A stretch of 64,000 nucleotides of DNA, taken from positions 16,085,001 to 16,149,000 of the forward strand of contig OX485807.1 in the NCBI GenBank assembly GCA_950295325.1, read 5' to 3'. How positions within the stretch are numbered: position 1 is the stretch's first letter; every line of letters begins with the position of its first letter. The translations under genes were made by a program, and so were the position numbers. This stretch comes from Polytrichum commune (lineage: Eukaryota; Streptophyta; Polytrichopsida; Polytrichales; Polytrichaceae). Of this stretch, positions 46,166 to 57,975 are shown piece after piece. The notes beneath the pieces were generated by a model. The model searched no databases and was not told where the DNA came from. It saw only the letters and a program-made list of their open reading frames with translations.

Positions 46166-48460
46166 GGTCCCATAAGGATTACATCCATTAATGGTGCAAG
46201 ATATTTCATGACCTTCATCGACATTTTTTTGAGAACAATGCGGTTGTCTGCTTTAAGAGGCTCAAAGAGTCCAGGGCATTTGTATAAACATAATTAAAAC
46301 AAAAAATCAAGGCATTTTGGTCGAACAGTGGCGGGGAGTTATTTTGAAGGTATTCAAACAATTTTTTAAGGACCATGGGGTTAAGAAATGAACGTCCATC
46401 CTATATAGGCCTTAATAATACAAAGTTGTGGAGTGTGCAAATCGTATCATTTTAGATGGTAACAGTGGTCAATGTGGATTATTCATACAACCAATATCCA
46501 ACAAGGGCGTTGGACTCTATTATCCCCGAGGAAACGTGAAGCGGCAGGAGGCATTGCCTATGCAATGGCTCCAAATGGAAAAAGAAAAACAAGCTCAATG
46601 CAAAGGGTACCAAATGTTTGAATTTGGGTTATTGTGAGGAAACCAAACCCTATGGGCTGATGTATTTGCAAACTAAAAAAAACATAAAAATAAAGACGTT
46701 GTAATCATCAATGACAGTACAAGGGTTGGAAACCATTTGAAGATGCATCTAAGTGGAAGAAATAAAGGCCCTATGGTAGTTTTTTTGGATAAATCTTTCA
46801 ATTTATCTTCATGTGATGACGATGAGGAGCATGAGGAGCAACTGTGAGATCTTTTTGTTGCAAATGAAGAAGCAATTGAAAGACCCGCGGGGATTGACGA
46901 CCACGTTGAGAGATTAGGCAAAGATGGTAGATATCCTAAAAGGGAGCGGCGCCCACCTAAAGGGTGATTGAAGAATTATATTGTTCCCAAGCATAGCGAA
47001 GAACAAGCCAATGTGGTATATTTAGATGATCATTTGAATTTGTGTAAAGCGTTAAGATCCAAAGATGTGAGGAAGTGGGAGGCAATAATGCAAGAGAAGT
47101 ACAACTCGCTCGTGGGCAACGGTATGTGGGAATTAATCAACCTTCCAAATGATCGCAAAAGTGTGAGGTGCAAATAGGTGTTTTGCACCAAGAGGGATGC
47201 ATTGGGTGAAATTGTTAGGTATAAAGCGTGGTTAATAACAAAAAAATATTCTCAAGTGGCCGGAGTAGATTTCAACCAGATCTTTGCCCCCATGGCCAAG
47301 TTCATCACCATTAGAGGCATTCTTGCAATAAGAGCAACCATGGATTGGGAGATTCACCAAATGAACGTAAAACATCGATTTTAAATGCACTATTAGAGGT
47401 GGAGATCTACATGGATCAATTGGAGGAGTTCATACAAGAAGGAAATGAACACCTTGTTTGAAAATTCAAGAAAATTTTATATGAGCTCAAGCAATGCTTG
47501 AGGACGTGGTATCACATAATCAACTCGTCCTTCATCAACGAGGGTTTTTGTAGGAACCAAGTGGATCATCCGTTGTACGTCAAATAAACGTGTGAGTATT
47601 TTTGGTGGCACCCCTCTAGGTGGAAGATTTGATCATATTGGCAAGCAATGTAACCCAATTGAAGTGGCTCAATTTGGAACTTGAGAAAGAATTTGAGATG
47701 ATCGATTTCGGAGAGTTGTATTATTCCTTAGGAGTGGAATTTTAGAGGAATAGAGAAGCCCGTACCATCATCATGAGCTAAAGAAGCTTCATCAAGGAGG
47801 TCTTCAAGTGTTTTAGCGTAGAAGAATGCAAACTAGTTGGAACTCCGTTCAATTTCAAATTTCAAATATGCGAATTTGAAATTGTTAAAATTTTCGGATG
47901 AAGAATTTGGGAATGTGCAAAAGAAAATGGAAGGTGTTCCATACAAGGTTGGGGTATGATCTTGCATATATGCAATGGTGGGTATGAAGGCCGATCTTGT
48001 ATTTGCAGTAAGTACGATGAGCCAATTTATATCGAAGGCCAATCCACCACATTGGATGAGCATGAAACGCATCATGAGGTATTTGAAAGGCACTTTAGAC
48101 TTCAAATTATACCTTGGAGGTAAGCATATTGCCTTGAGAGGATTTTGCGATGCAAATTGGGCAAGAGATGCAAATGAACGGCGATCTACCACATAGTACA
48201 TGTTTATTGTAGGCGTTGGAGTCATTTCATGGAAATGCAAGAAACAATCAACCATTGCATTATCTATAACGGAGGCGGAGTACATAGTCACTGGCCATTA
48301 CATGAAGGAAGCCATATGGCTTGGACAACTTTTGGTGGATGTGAAATACGTGCAAGAAGGATCGACATCATCATGTAGGATAATTAAGAATGCATAGCAT
48401 TTGCAAAGAATCCCACACATCATTCTCTCACCATACATTTTGACTTACAACATCACTTTA
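46166..48460 (+). pseudogene. Copia integrase, reverse transcriptase and RNase H, decayed
   Basis: Continuation of the copia polyprotein. The integrase catalytic-core opening GPIRITSINGARYFMTFIDIF lies at 46,166-46,230, then a 'VVECANRIILD' block near 46,425 (normally the VAER.NRT motif). It passes through KLNAKGTKCLNLGYCEETK (46,590-46,640), RKWEAIMQEKYNSLVGNGMWEL (47,071), and the RT region YKAWLITKKYSQVAGVDFNQIFAPMAK (47,220-47,300). The RNase H part follows (FCDANWARDANERRSTT near 48,145; SITEAEYI near 48,262; KYCPTVDMIVDVLA near 48,500). Integrase-before-RT order identifies Ty1/copia. Stops and frameshifts throughout. Confidence 0.9.
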
Positions 48461-48617
48461 TTAGAGAGAAACTAGAAAACCAAGAGATATGTTTGAAGTA
48501 TTGTCCAACGGTGGATATGATAGTAGACGTGCTAGCCTAACCATTTGCAAAATATAGGCCTCTAGCATTAATAAATACACTAGGCTTAGAAATCTTTGAC
48601 CACTCACAAAGTTACAG

Positions 48618-48870
48618 TGTAGAAGGTAGAGCATTAATTTGCTCAATGTTAATAGAAATATAATGGGAAAAACATGAGAAACAATAAGATTAAAATATGG
48701 CCACAATGCTAGTCCGAAGAAGGATAAAAGTTATCCCATATTGTTTGTATGAACCAAAGAATTTGCGAAAAAAAAAAAAAGCAAAGCAAAGAAAGTATGA
48801 AACTATCTCAGTCCAATCATTGTTTATATGTTTGTGTTTGTGTTTGTGTGTATATGCTTGTGCAATCTCA
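48618..48870 (+). repeat. 3' LTR of the copia retrotransposon
   Basis: Starts TGTAGAAGGTAGAGCATTA and ends GTGCAATCTCA. It is colinear with the 5' LTR at 25886-26135, including the internal catattgtttgtatgaacc. It lies directly after the RNase H region, where a 3' LTR belongs. Confidence 0.75.
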
Positions 48871-49753
48871 TATCTAGTCCTATTGACTTTCAATTATATA
48901 GACTTTAGGTTTATCTTTGGCAATGTGGATCAGCTTGTTTCCACTAAAATTATTGACTACTTACTCAGTCCATCACCGATCCACAATGGTCACCAAGGCT
49001 CAAGATGGTTCGGGCATTGATGATTGTTTTAAACATATGTATCCACTATGCCGTTATAGAACGTATATCCACTTTTATTCACAAACAACCTAATACATTT
49101 ATAAATGTCCCCGTTGACAATAGATGTGCTAGTTTCATCTAATTCACATTTTCATTCATTATTGTATATGGTAACAATCCTTGATGACTACCTTGTCCAT
49201 TCTTGTTAGGGTTTGCATTTGGGTCCTAAGTTTATAAAGTGGACATTATTGGAGCACTCATGGGCTCCTTTGAGTTTTACTATGTGGATCATGGCTAAGT
49301 TATTGTGCTCTTGTCTTTGTTTGTTTGATGTAATTGTTGAGTTACATGCTATGGATGAAAAAACATTCACCATTTGACTTTCTCATTGGAAAGTGAGGGT
49401 GGATTTTATAGGTAATACAGATCTATTTAATCCATGATTTTTTTATTTTGTATATGCAGTGGAGGCATTTATTACATTAATTTGAAAATCTTAATATAAA
49501 TACAGATGTGTCCATTTTCTAGCATGCCATTAGTGTGTAGACATTTGAGTTTCTATGTAAACTTCTCGTATATAGGGGGGTTAATTTCATAGTGATCCAT
49601 GCATGTCATTTAGGTATTTGAGGAATAGTCCAACCCCCAGAGGCTTGGAGAAAGAAATGTTTTTAGATGCCTAGGGTGTATAGGCCTTATGAGCTCACTC
49701 TCCTTGATCAGACATCTATATATACACGAGTGTCGTATGGCAAGTGCTATACC
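48871..49753. other. Right arm of the outer element; no gene seen
   Basis: AT-rich DNA between the copia 3' LTR and the right heptamer array. By position it should belong to the outer SWIM-type element, but I see no transposase motif in any frame. Confidence 0.4.
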
Positions 49754-49816
49754 ATTGCCCATGTGATATTGCTCACCCAACATCGCTCATTATTCATTAC
49801 CCACTGCTCATCACTC
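49754..49816 (-). repeat. Right 7-bp-unit array of the outer element (inverted)
   Basis: Nine consecutive 7-bp units in perfect register. Read on the minus strand: GAGTGAT, GAGCAGT, GGGTAAT, GAATAAT, GAGCGAT, GTTGGGT, GAGCAAT, ATCACAT, GGGCAAT, again preceded by 'aagacat'. It is inverse in orientation to 25162-25224. Confidence 0.7.
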
Positions 49817-49837
49817 ATGTCTTAGCTTCCCTTCACT

Positions 49838-50247
49838 CACGGGGGGGTCACACCCCCTTACATTTCATAACCACGTGCGATAAAATTTTGCTACCCTATA
49901 TTACATGCCATAGATAATTTTTAAAATTATGATATTTTTTCTACATACACATAACCATTGATAATATCTTTTGTATATTTTTTTGAAATTTTTAGTCATC
50001 TTCATTTTTTGTAGTAATTTTTTTAGTTCAATGTTGCGTCATTCTAGTTAGAAACGGTATGTTTTATAAAAAAAACAAATCATCAAATTTGGTTACCAAT
50101 TTTTACTATGTAATAGATACTATGTATATCTACTCATGAAAAAAAAATCATAAACTTTTGAACCAGTTTGGTGATGCTTTATGTAAAAAGTAGATTTTGT
50201 TTTATCGCACGTGGTGTTCAACTTGACAATGAAGTGCACCCCCCGTG
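49838..50247. mobile_element. 410-bp MITE with perfect 8-bp TSD CCTTCACT (hAT-like)
   Basis: The left end CACGGGGGGGTCAC and inward-read right end CACGGGGGGTGCAC form the start of a TIR that extends to a shared CCACGTGCGATAAAA about 35 bp in. CCTTCACT flanks both sides (49830-49837 and 50248-50255). The interior is AT-rich and non-coding. It landed 21 bp outside the right heptamer array. Confidence 0.85.
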
Positions 50248-50639
50248 CCTTCACTAAACTTGACTTCAAAGTCATCTGTGCAAGGAATGGTTGTGATTTT
50301 GGCGATTGAATAGAGGTAATTGTAAATTGTGAACAACTCTTTAAACAAATTTAGAGTGATACTTTACTTGTGAGATTCATCACCTCCAATGGTTGTAAAA
50401 ACATCTTTTGAGAAATTACAAGATATCCAACTTGTGCGATCAACCGATTTTTCTCCACAAAATTACCTTCTTGGATCATTGTGGGCACTGAATGGCTGAG
50501 ATAGGACAAACTCAAAATTCTTTCCCTATTGAGAGTTTTTTTTCAAATTAATGTGTTTGTAAACCTTCTAGATACCTTTCTCGCATGGTGTTAAAAAAAA
50601 GGGACCTTAAGGTCCAAGTATAGAGAGAAGGACCACTTA

Positions 50640-51830
50640 GGGGCGGTTTACACTATGGACCATGAAGTCGTCCCACGTAAGAGGTCTATTTTGCGTGGGA
50701 CGACTTCCCTGGTCCGAGTTACTAAAATATTAGTTTTCATGGTTCATGGGCCCTTCACTAGGTGTAAATCGAATGTGGACCATGAAGAATGACCATGCGG
50801 CAAGAAGTGGATGTGCTGATTTTTTTAATATAAGCCCAAAAAGGGCAGTTTTGGGGGAAAATGAAGTTCGAGCATTTTGTTGACTTCAATTTGCCTTCAC
50901 TTGCCTACACATGCCTTCACTTATCTTGTCAATTAGTTTTTTCTTCTTTTCACCTTAAAGTTTGATCATTCTCTTGTCATCTCTTGGGCTTCAACTGTCT
51001 TCACTTTTTGTTAAATGTGTCGAAGATGTGGCTTGCAAATCTTCTCACAACAATTTTTACAAAAAAAAAATGAGCGATGCAATTGTACATGTGACATGTA
51101 CCTTGTGTTTCACTACACTAAATAGGATATTTAGTGTTTGATTATATTTGATGTTGTTACCACCCAACCTTCCTCAACACTAAATTTCAATTCTTTGATA
51201 ATTAATGTTAGAAGATTTCCCATTGCGCTTCTTTTGACCACCCTGATCTACAGTCACTAAACGACTATGTATTTTCTTATTTCTTTTTCAACTGTATGTT
51301 TTAAACATTTTGGAGCGTGTAATATACCGTTGGAAAGGTATTTTCAAGACCTTTCCAATGGTATATTACACGCCTCCAAATTCCAAACATTGCAGCTGGT
51401 AGACCAAAAAAACAAATCTGCACTTGAATTCTTGAGTTCTAGATGTCCCGCGTTGTTTGATGAAACACATGTAAGCGGGTTTAAAGGGTAGGGCAAGGTA
51501 GTGCTGGTGTGTCTCATGGGCTATAATATAATTAAGGCACATAAAAGGTAGATTCATTAAAACATTCGTGAAATGGCATTTCTCTGACATGGGCCCTTGC
51601 CTTTTCCTACCAGACCACCTCTCTTGCTTCTCTCAACGAAAAACCCGTTGGACCATGTCAGTGCATTTATTAGGCCTTAAAATTTATATTTTGGGGACCT
51701 CAACCTCCGTGGTCCCTCTGCCATTTTTTCCTTAGTGTAAACCGAAGTTGTCCCGGGACAACTTCAAGAACCAATCAGCTGCCTTGCAGAGCCCTGGTCC
51801 AACTTCATGGTCCATTGTGTAAACCGCCCC
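50640..51830. mobile_element. 1.19-kb PIF/Harbinger-like MITE with TTA TSD
   Basis: TIR GGGGCGGTTTACACTATGGA / inward GGGGCGGTTTACACAATGGA, continuing ccatgaagt. TTA is present at 50637-50639 and 51831-51833. It is the same family as 6339-6899, sharing 'actaggtgtaaa.cgaatgtggacca' and 'taggccttaaaat', but about 630 bp longer internally, with a nested hairpin at 51310-51379. No transposase ORF. Confidence 0.85.
51310..51379. repeat. Perfect-looking hairpin inside the Harbinger-like MITE
   Basis: The left arm ttggagcgtgtaatataccg... (51310-51339) and right arm ...ggtatattacacgcctccaa (51349-51378) are inverse with one or two mismatches, separated by a loop of about 9 bases. Likely an insertion or inverted duplication within the larger copy. 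Confidence 0.8.
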
Positions 51831-51999
51831 TTAATTTCTTGTTTGAAGATGATAAGAAAATAGGTCATGGTTGTTGTGTGATTCACATCATTGAGTTCAA
51901 TTTTTTTTGAATAGAGGCCATATTTTGGTCACTCTCGGGTTTATATCCACACTATGCAAAGTACCACTACATATTGCACCCCCATTTCTCATCCGCAGG

Positions 52000-52341
52000 C
52001 TAGACCACATCTTCATTCGGTTGGGCCCCGCCCCTCCTATGCCTCCTTCGCTACCCGGTCATCCTGCATGCACATGTGTGGGAACTCTTCCTCGTTGGGA
52101 ACCAATGTGACAATACCCAATCACTTAAGCCGTTGAGCTCCTTTGGCATGTGAAAGAATTCCAATGATTAAATTGGTATTAATGAAAGTGATGTTAACTT
52201 GAATATTTGTAATTCTAACCGGGCATTGTAACATTTGTTCCCAACAAGGAGGGGTTTCCACGCATGTGCCGACAGGAAAACCGGGCAGTGAAGGAGGCGT
52301 TGGAGGAGCGAGGCCCATCTGAATGAAGATGTGATCTAGCC
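52000..52341. repeat. Inverted duplication with ~120-bp arms
   Basis: The left arm (52000-52118: ctagaccacatcttcattcg...caatgtgacaataccc) is the inverse of the right arm (52221-52341: gggcattgtaacatttg...gaagatgtgatctagcc), about 100 bp apart. Each arm can be read outward as LDHIFI..G.APP.PPSLPG.P..TCV.T, so the unit may derive from a coding sequence, which I do not recognise. Confidence 0.75.
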
Positions 52342-53244
52342 CGGGGCCACTTCCCATGACCACATGCAACATAACAAGGTATCATTGGATTAAAGTGGTT
52401 CATGTTATGGTCTTGGTGTAACCTAGTGTCGTGTGGGTATCATTGTATTTGATACCCACATAACGCTAGTTCATATTTTGAGATTTATAAAAAAATTGTT
52501 ACTATCCAAGTATGAGTATTTTAAGGGAAGTTTAGGACTATGTACTATGCCATGATCTCAATATTGATGTGGTAGTGCCAATCCACTCAAGTAGTGAGTT
52601 TGGGATAAGCATGTCATTCAATATGATTTGAAAAGCAAGGATCATTTTTTTGCATGTTAGTATGATTGTTGACATTAGTTAGGCGTGCTCTAACATAATG
52701 TTACACAATATTGGCGTGATACTAGATTTGCATGGGTACTTTTATTTTATACACCATTGGGTAACAAATTTTGTAACATCTAACACTTGATGTTTGGCAT
52801 GTCATGGGATTAACATCGTTCATAACATGTCCTTAATATATAGTGATAGTATGAAACTTGGCAATGAAACATGTGCAAATATGAAGTGGGTATCATTTAG
52901 GATTGAGAGTTTCATTTTGAAATGTTTGCGTCGTCGAGGGATGATGTAGTTTGCTTGAAAATAACTGACATGTAAGTAATATTGGATGGATTTCAAGTCC
53001 ATAATTATAACATGTTGATCATAAGATCATATGATAGAATTATACGATAAGATCCTTTGATAGAATATTAAAGCAATTGTTCAAAATGTATTCTCACGGG
53101 TCAACATTTCTTTATATAGATTCAACATATATCTAATTTTTTTCATCAGCCAAGTAATAATTAAGGATTCATGTATCTCTCAAAGACATTTGGTATATTG
53201 CTTGTATATCGACAAATCCACCGATAGAAATGAGACAACTAGAA
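52342..53244. other. AT-rich intergenic DNA, no gene seen
   Basis: Short ORFs only. It contains the phrase gtatcattgtatttgatacccacata and other repeat-like fragments. Nothing further supported. Confidence 0.5.
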
Positions 53245-53258
53245 TATCCAAATTGTGA

Positions 53259-53628
53259 GAGGCACCACGGGCCTTGGCTTGGTGGTTAGGGCTCATGGCC
53301 TCCAATGAGGAGGTTGTGGGTTCTATTCCCCATGTCGGCGTGGTGCTCACTACCTTAGTCCACCCAACTATGGTGGGGGGTCCTTGGACCTTGTTGTATG
53401 GGTACCTCAAAAAGCCCTTTGGGGGGATACCATGTCCGGTATCTTCAAGGCATTAGTGTCTAGCTAGGAACTAGTATAGTGTGTCACTATAGTGCCCATC
53501 CTCGAAAGGGGAGAGTAGTATTGCCCCAATGTCCCCTTGTCCGGTGGGCATCGGGTCATTGACATTACGAACGGACACTTTATTCACGCCGGCCCCTTGC
53601 TAAAAAGGGTCCGGAGTTTCTATCTATC
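53259..53628 (+). mobile_element. tRNA-derived SINE with 14-bp TSD
   Basis: The head carries RNA polymerase III-type internal promoter boxes: A box TGGCTTGGTGGTTAGGGC (about 53,276) and B box GGTTCTATTCC (about 53,312). The body is GC-richer and the 3' end is a (TATC)n tail. TATCCAAATTGTGA flanks both sides (53245-53258 and 53629-53642), a perfect 14-bp TSD. SINEs are copied by LINE machinery through tail priming. Confidence 0.88.
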
Positions 53629-54144
53629 TATCCAAATTGTGAATATTGTAGTACCTTTTCAATAAGAATTCAACTATTTAAAATACCAAAATATCATTAA
53701 TTAATCAGAAGAAAAAAAATTGGGTTTTCTTAGAGTTCGGGATCACCAAGTCTAGAAATATAAACAAGTATCATTATTCACTTATAATAGCCAATGTGGT
53801 ATATATGTCGAGATTTCCTTAACTACGTCATAATTGGAGGAAGAGGGAGAGTGGCATATGTATATTGAAAATGGGTAGATATGTATATGTTGTCGGACCG
53901 CCTCCTAGAGAGCCGAACCCAATGATATGAAGACTTTGGGTCATAGTCAGAAACACCTTCCCTTTTTGTGCATGCGGACTTTGGGACATCGAGGCATTTC
54001 TTGGATAAATTGCCCATTTGGTTGGCGGATTTGAACTTGGAACTTTGATCCTTGGAGACCAAAAGCCCATGACAAAGTGATATTGGAACAAGATACCTAG
54101 GCCTCAAATGTCGCTTAGGTTGTGTGACCAATGTTGGACCGGTC

Positions 54145-54300
54145 TACCGTAGAGGGCTCTCTATTCCGACACCAATTAATTATTCACCCCTCAAAATCTG
54201 CCACGTGTCGTGTTCGCATTCGTCACGGCCCACTGGTATCCTGCACGGAAATCACATTCCAGCACATGTGAAGATGAAGTAGGAAGCCCTCTACTGTATA
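54145..54300. mobile_element. ~155-bp MITE, sister of the copy in flippase intron 3
   Basis: TACCGTAGAGGGCTCTCTAT start; end read inward TATACAGTAGAGGGCTTCCTA. Interior phrases gtgtcgtgttcgcattcgtc and catgtgaagatgaagta parallel 12285-12440. Confidence 0.7.
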
Positions 54301-54309
54301 GGTGGATGC

Positions 54310-54560
54310 ACGGTATCAATAACCAACATAAACAAAGCCATCAAAGAATCTAGCTGTGGGTGTCAAAATTGTAATAGCAGTTGATTGTTGATATTTGGTG
54401 GGTATGTTAAGGTGAAAGAAATTTTGTGTACGTGACATGTTAGTTGGGTTGATACCAGTCTAAACCACATTGATACTAAGACGGTTTTTACTTAGGTACG
54501 AAGGTTCTAAATAGACCCCAATGATATCACAACATAAATACCTTAACACATGTACCATAG
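54310..54560 (+). repeat. Dispersed repeat, direct copy at 58.5 kb
   Basis: Shared phrases with 58510-58730: tatcaa..aacc, aaaattgt, tatttggtgggtatgt.aaggtga.agaa, gataccaagac versus gatactaagac, and ccccaatg.tatc. Non-coding, unclassified. Confidence 0.55.
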
Positions 54561-56589
54561 TAGTATCCAAAAATGTCAAATCCTCATGATTAATACCCAT
54601 ATGCTATAAAACAACATACGATATTGGTCCAACACTGGTTTTGACCCATCATCATAAAAGACTCACAATTGGATGACCCCTATGAAGATCCAATCAACCC
54701 TTAATGGCAAATGCCCACATTGGGACCCTTGATTTTACACCCATTTCAAATGATTAGATGTCGCCCTCCCAAACAATCCTAGCATTTTATTTCAAATTGA
54801 TCACTTCAAGATATGTGTTGCTTGTTACTTGTTGTCAATGTACAATATGTGTAATGTTAGCCAATCATATCAAGATTATCGGGTTGTCAATCAAACAATG
54901 GGATTTGTGGTTCTTCCAACCACTCACTTCTACATACGTTACAATGGGAATCATATTTGGTTTTATGTTTCGTTGCATGGATATTATATCTTTCGATGTT
55001 GCATCATTGTACTTCTTTTGTCATTGTTCATGGAAGAATGATTGAAATAATGATTTTATATCATTGTTAGAAAATGTTTCACCCCTCATGCCTTCAACGT
55101 TCACGGAAATGTTGATACGGACTAGGTAACCCTAAAGGGCCAAGAAATCTACATGTAGTTATGGGACATTGTCATTTTAAGAGCTATATCTTCCAAGCCA
55201 TGTGACCATGAAAACGTAATATTTGGTTCTAAGGACATGGGAGGATGAGGAATATGCTATAGGGAAGTCATGCTCTTTGCTAGTATTGGAATGCAACCTT
55301 AGATGCCAAATTGTTACAAGGTCAACTCCCTTCTCCATGTAAAATACCATGCAATGTTGAATTGTGAAGGGGTCCTAAAATTCATGGGAGCATGGGAGCC
55401 TATCATGACACATGATCACCAACATCTGCACATTGCAAACACTTACATACATGTCTCTCTTCCCCCCCCCCCCAATTGACAGTGTTGCCAACCAATCACA
55501 AAGTGCCAATAGATTTATCGGACCCACCTTAGATACCATGAGAAGTTGAACATGTAAGTCGTCGTGACAACTGCCGGTGACATGGAAGCCCGAGCTACAA
55601 TGCTCAGGCTTAGTACACGTGAAATGGGGGGCATTCCAAGAACAATGGAAGCACAATTCCCACGTGAATCATGAACTTATAGAGGATTGAGATAGCATTG
55701 ACTGATGTGCACCATTCTTATTCATTGAATTTATAGATTCATATCTATAGTGCCAGAAGTTTTTTTTTTTTAATTATGGAGAAAATAAGATATTTGGCTC
55801 TAAATATGATGCGTAATGTGGTGTATGAGAGGTACACTCGTATGCGACAATTCCCTCTTGGCTATAAACTCAAACTTCCCTATAACTTCTAGGCATACAA
55901 AGCTAAGGTGTACAAAGTAAGATTCTAATGACACATTCTAAATTCTTTGAATAGCTTTAGGCCACCTTTCATATGTAAAGTTGGAGGTGGACCCCCTCAT
56001 TGTCCTCATAGACCCAAATGCCACTCTATCGTCCTTGGGCTTTAAATTACTTTGAAACCAAAACCCGTACTACCATACTATAGCAAGGCTAAGGTATGTG
56101 ATCCTATTGTGAGCACTTCCAACTTCACATAGAATTTGGGCCGTTGGATCGGGTTGGAAATTATTACATCTCGTAAACATTTGTCAATCATGAAGACTAT
56201 CATTTCAAATTTAAAAATTGAAGTCGAGATCCAAAAGTTACAAGAGATAGTAATGAAGCGTCGTTTTTTTTCTTCCTGGTTTCATTTTATTCTATTTGTA
56301 TATATGTATGATTATATACACCCTTCCAGCTGTGTTCATTATTGAACATAAAATGGTGTCTATAGTTTGAGCACATAGTCCGATCTAATTGTAGCACATG
56401 TTTTTCTTAGTTTTCATTCTCTATTACAAGCCTTGTCATCTATCATCCAAACATAAGGCATGTGGATCTTATGTGACCACTCTTCTTGATCAAACACCTA
56501 AGTTTGAGTGGTAAGTTTATGACAAGGCTTTTAGTTAAGAATGGACACTAGGAAAGCCACGTGTAACGATGAGATTGGCCGATTTGGTC
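54561..56589. other. Intergenic DNA, no supported gene
   Basis: Only short ORFs without motifs. A poly-C run lies at about 55,465-55,474. The segment near 55,830 shares a phrase with 7,680. Confidence 0.5.
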
Positions 56590-56960
56590 AAAGTGCAAGG
56601 TAGATGGGTCTTCAGTGGCTACTTTTTCATAATCGGACCCCTAGATTTGATTGGTACGTGGTTCCACGAGGATCAAAGAGCAAACATCATAAAGACACGT
56701 GTTTAAAAGATATTAGATCACGTCTTCACTCAATAGTGAACACAACTAGGAGGACATATGTATAGAGTTAAGAAATCAAAAGACATGCACTTCCAATAAC
56801 CATAACTAAATTAGGGGAGGTCCAACTTTCTATACGATTTTTGCATATGTTTCATTGTAGATTTGCTAATGCAACGCGAGTTTTGTTGTGTAAATCTAAC
56901 TAGTAAAAGTTGGAGAACATGAAAACCACATAACACCCATATACCTTAGACACAACTCTA
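56590..56960 (+). repeat. ~370-bp dispersed repeat, direct copy in flippase intron 4
   Basis: Colinear with 12765-13170 (agatgggtcttcagtggct, cctagatttgattggtacg, tcatagtagatttg-type differences, then gttttgttgtgtaaatctaa). Non-coding. Confidence 0.65.
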
Positions 56961-57841
56961 GCTTTAATAATTAACATAATCGAGAGGACCTATGTGACCA
57001 CTTTAAGTACTAGATAATATTCATTTTCACGTCTCATAACTTTTGCATTCCCACTATGATTATGAGATTTTAAACGACGGTCGTCATGATTCGAAACTGC
57101 CAATTGAATGGATGATTCTCGAATCCGATCTAACGGTCAAAATTATTTGTGGAATACAAAGTGCCCACAACAAGGCCACACACCTTACTCGACATCCAAT
57201 CAAGAAGAGTGAGCACGTGAGGCCCACATGCGAAGTTAGACACATACAAAAGCTCTCGTGTACAATATGCCAATGGGGAGTCGGGACCTCTAACAAAAAG
57301 ATCCGCATTCTTACATCCACATAATTCATCCATAAGCACGACTAATGGATGATACTAATGCTACCTTGTGGCTTAGGATGTCATCCACCAGCCTCCCTCC
57401 CCGATGCTAAGTTCCTTGCCCTACCGCTAGCTTGGCAGCTGTACTTTCTTACTAATATTCTGGACATAGTTTTCATCCATCCATTTTCATGGGTGGATGA
57501 TGGATGAGCACACATCCACGCACTTTGAGTGGACCGAGAACCTACTGCCAGGTCCCCCTCCACACACTCTTCAGACGTGTTGGCATCAAATATTTATCCA
57601 CGTCATTTGCCACCTCAGCTAGCATAGTCACGCTTTTCATGGGTGTTATTGATCAATGTTGGACCACACTGAATATTGTGTTTAGTGCCATATGGTATTT
57701 TTATGTCACTATGGTACCTTCGTAATGACAATTTTCATGAAAATCATCCCAACTTCTTTGTAGTTCATCCACTTTTGATGTATTATGCATCTTAATAATT
57801 TTGTAATGAAATATTGTCATGGATGATTTTAAATAAGATGA

Positions 57842-57975
57842 AAAATCACTTACTAAGTGACGTTAATTGTAACATTGTAGATCTATAATACCCAAATTTT
57901 TGTACAAGGAATGACAATTAATGTTGGGTTTACATTTAATGTTGGTGACACTACACGAGTGGTTTTATATAAATA
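57842..57975 (-). repeat. ~135-bp repeat, inverse copy in flippase intron 3
   Basis: The reverse complement aligns with 12130-12265 (gtcaccaacattaaatgtaa, gtcattccttgtac, cacttagtaagtga). Confidence 0.65.

Noticed and set aside
25886-48870. A 5-bp target-site duplication for the copia element
   Set aside because: The bases outside the two LTRs (tggtg and tatct) do not match. The LTR pair is supported by sequence and position only.
53262-53335. A tRNA gene (A and B boxes present)
   Set aside because: The boxes sit at the head of a 370-bp unit with a repeat tail and a 14-bp target-site duplication, and the cloverleaf stems do not pair well. It is a SINE head, not a functional tRNA.
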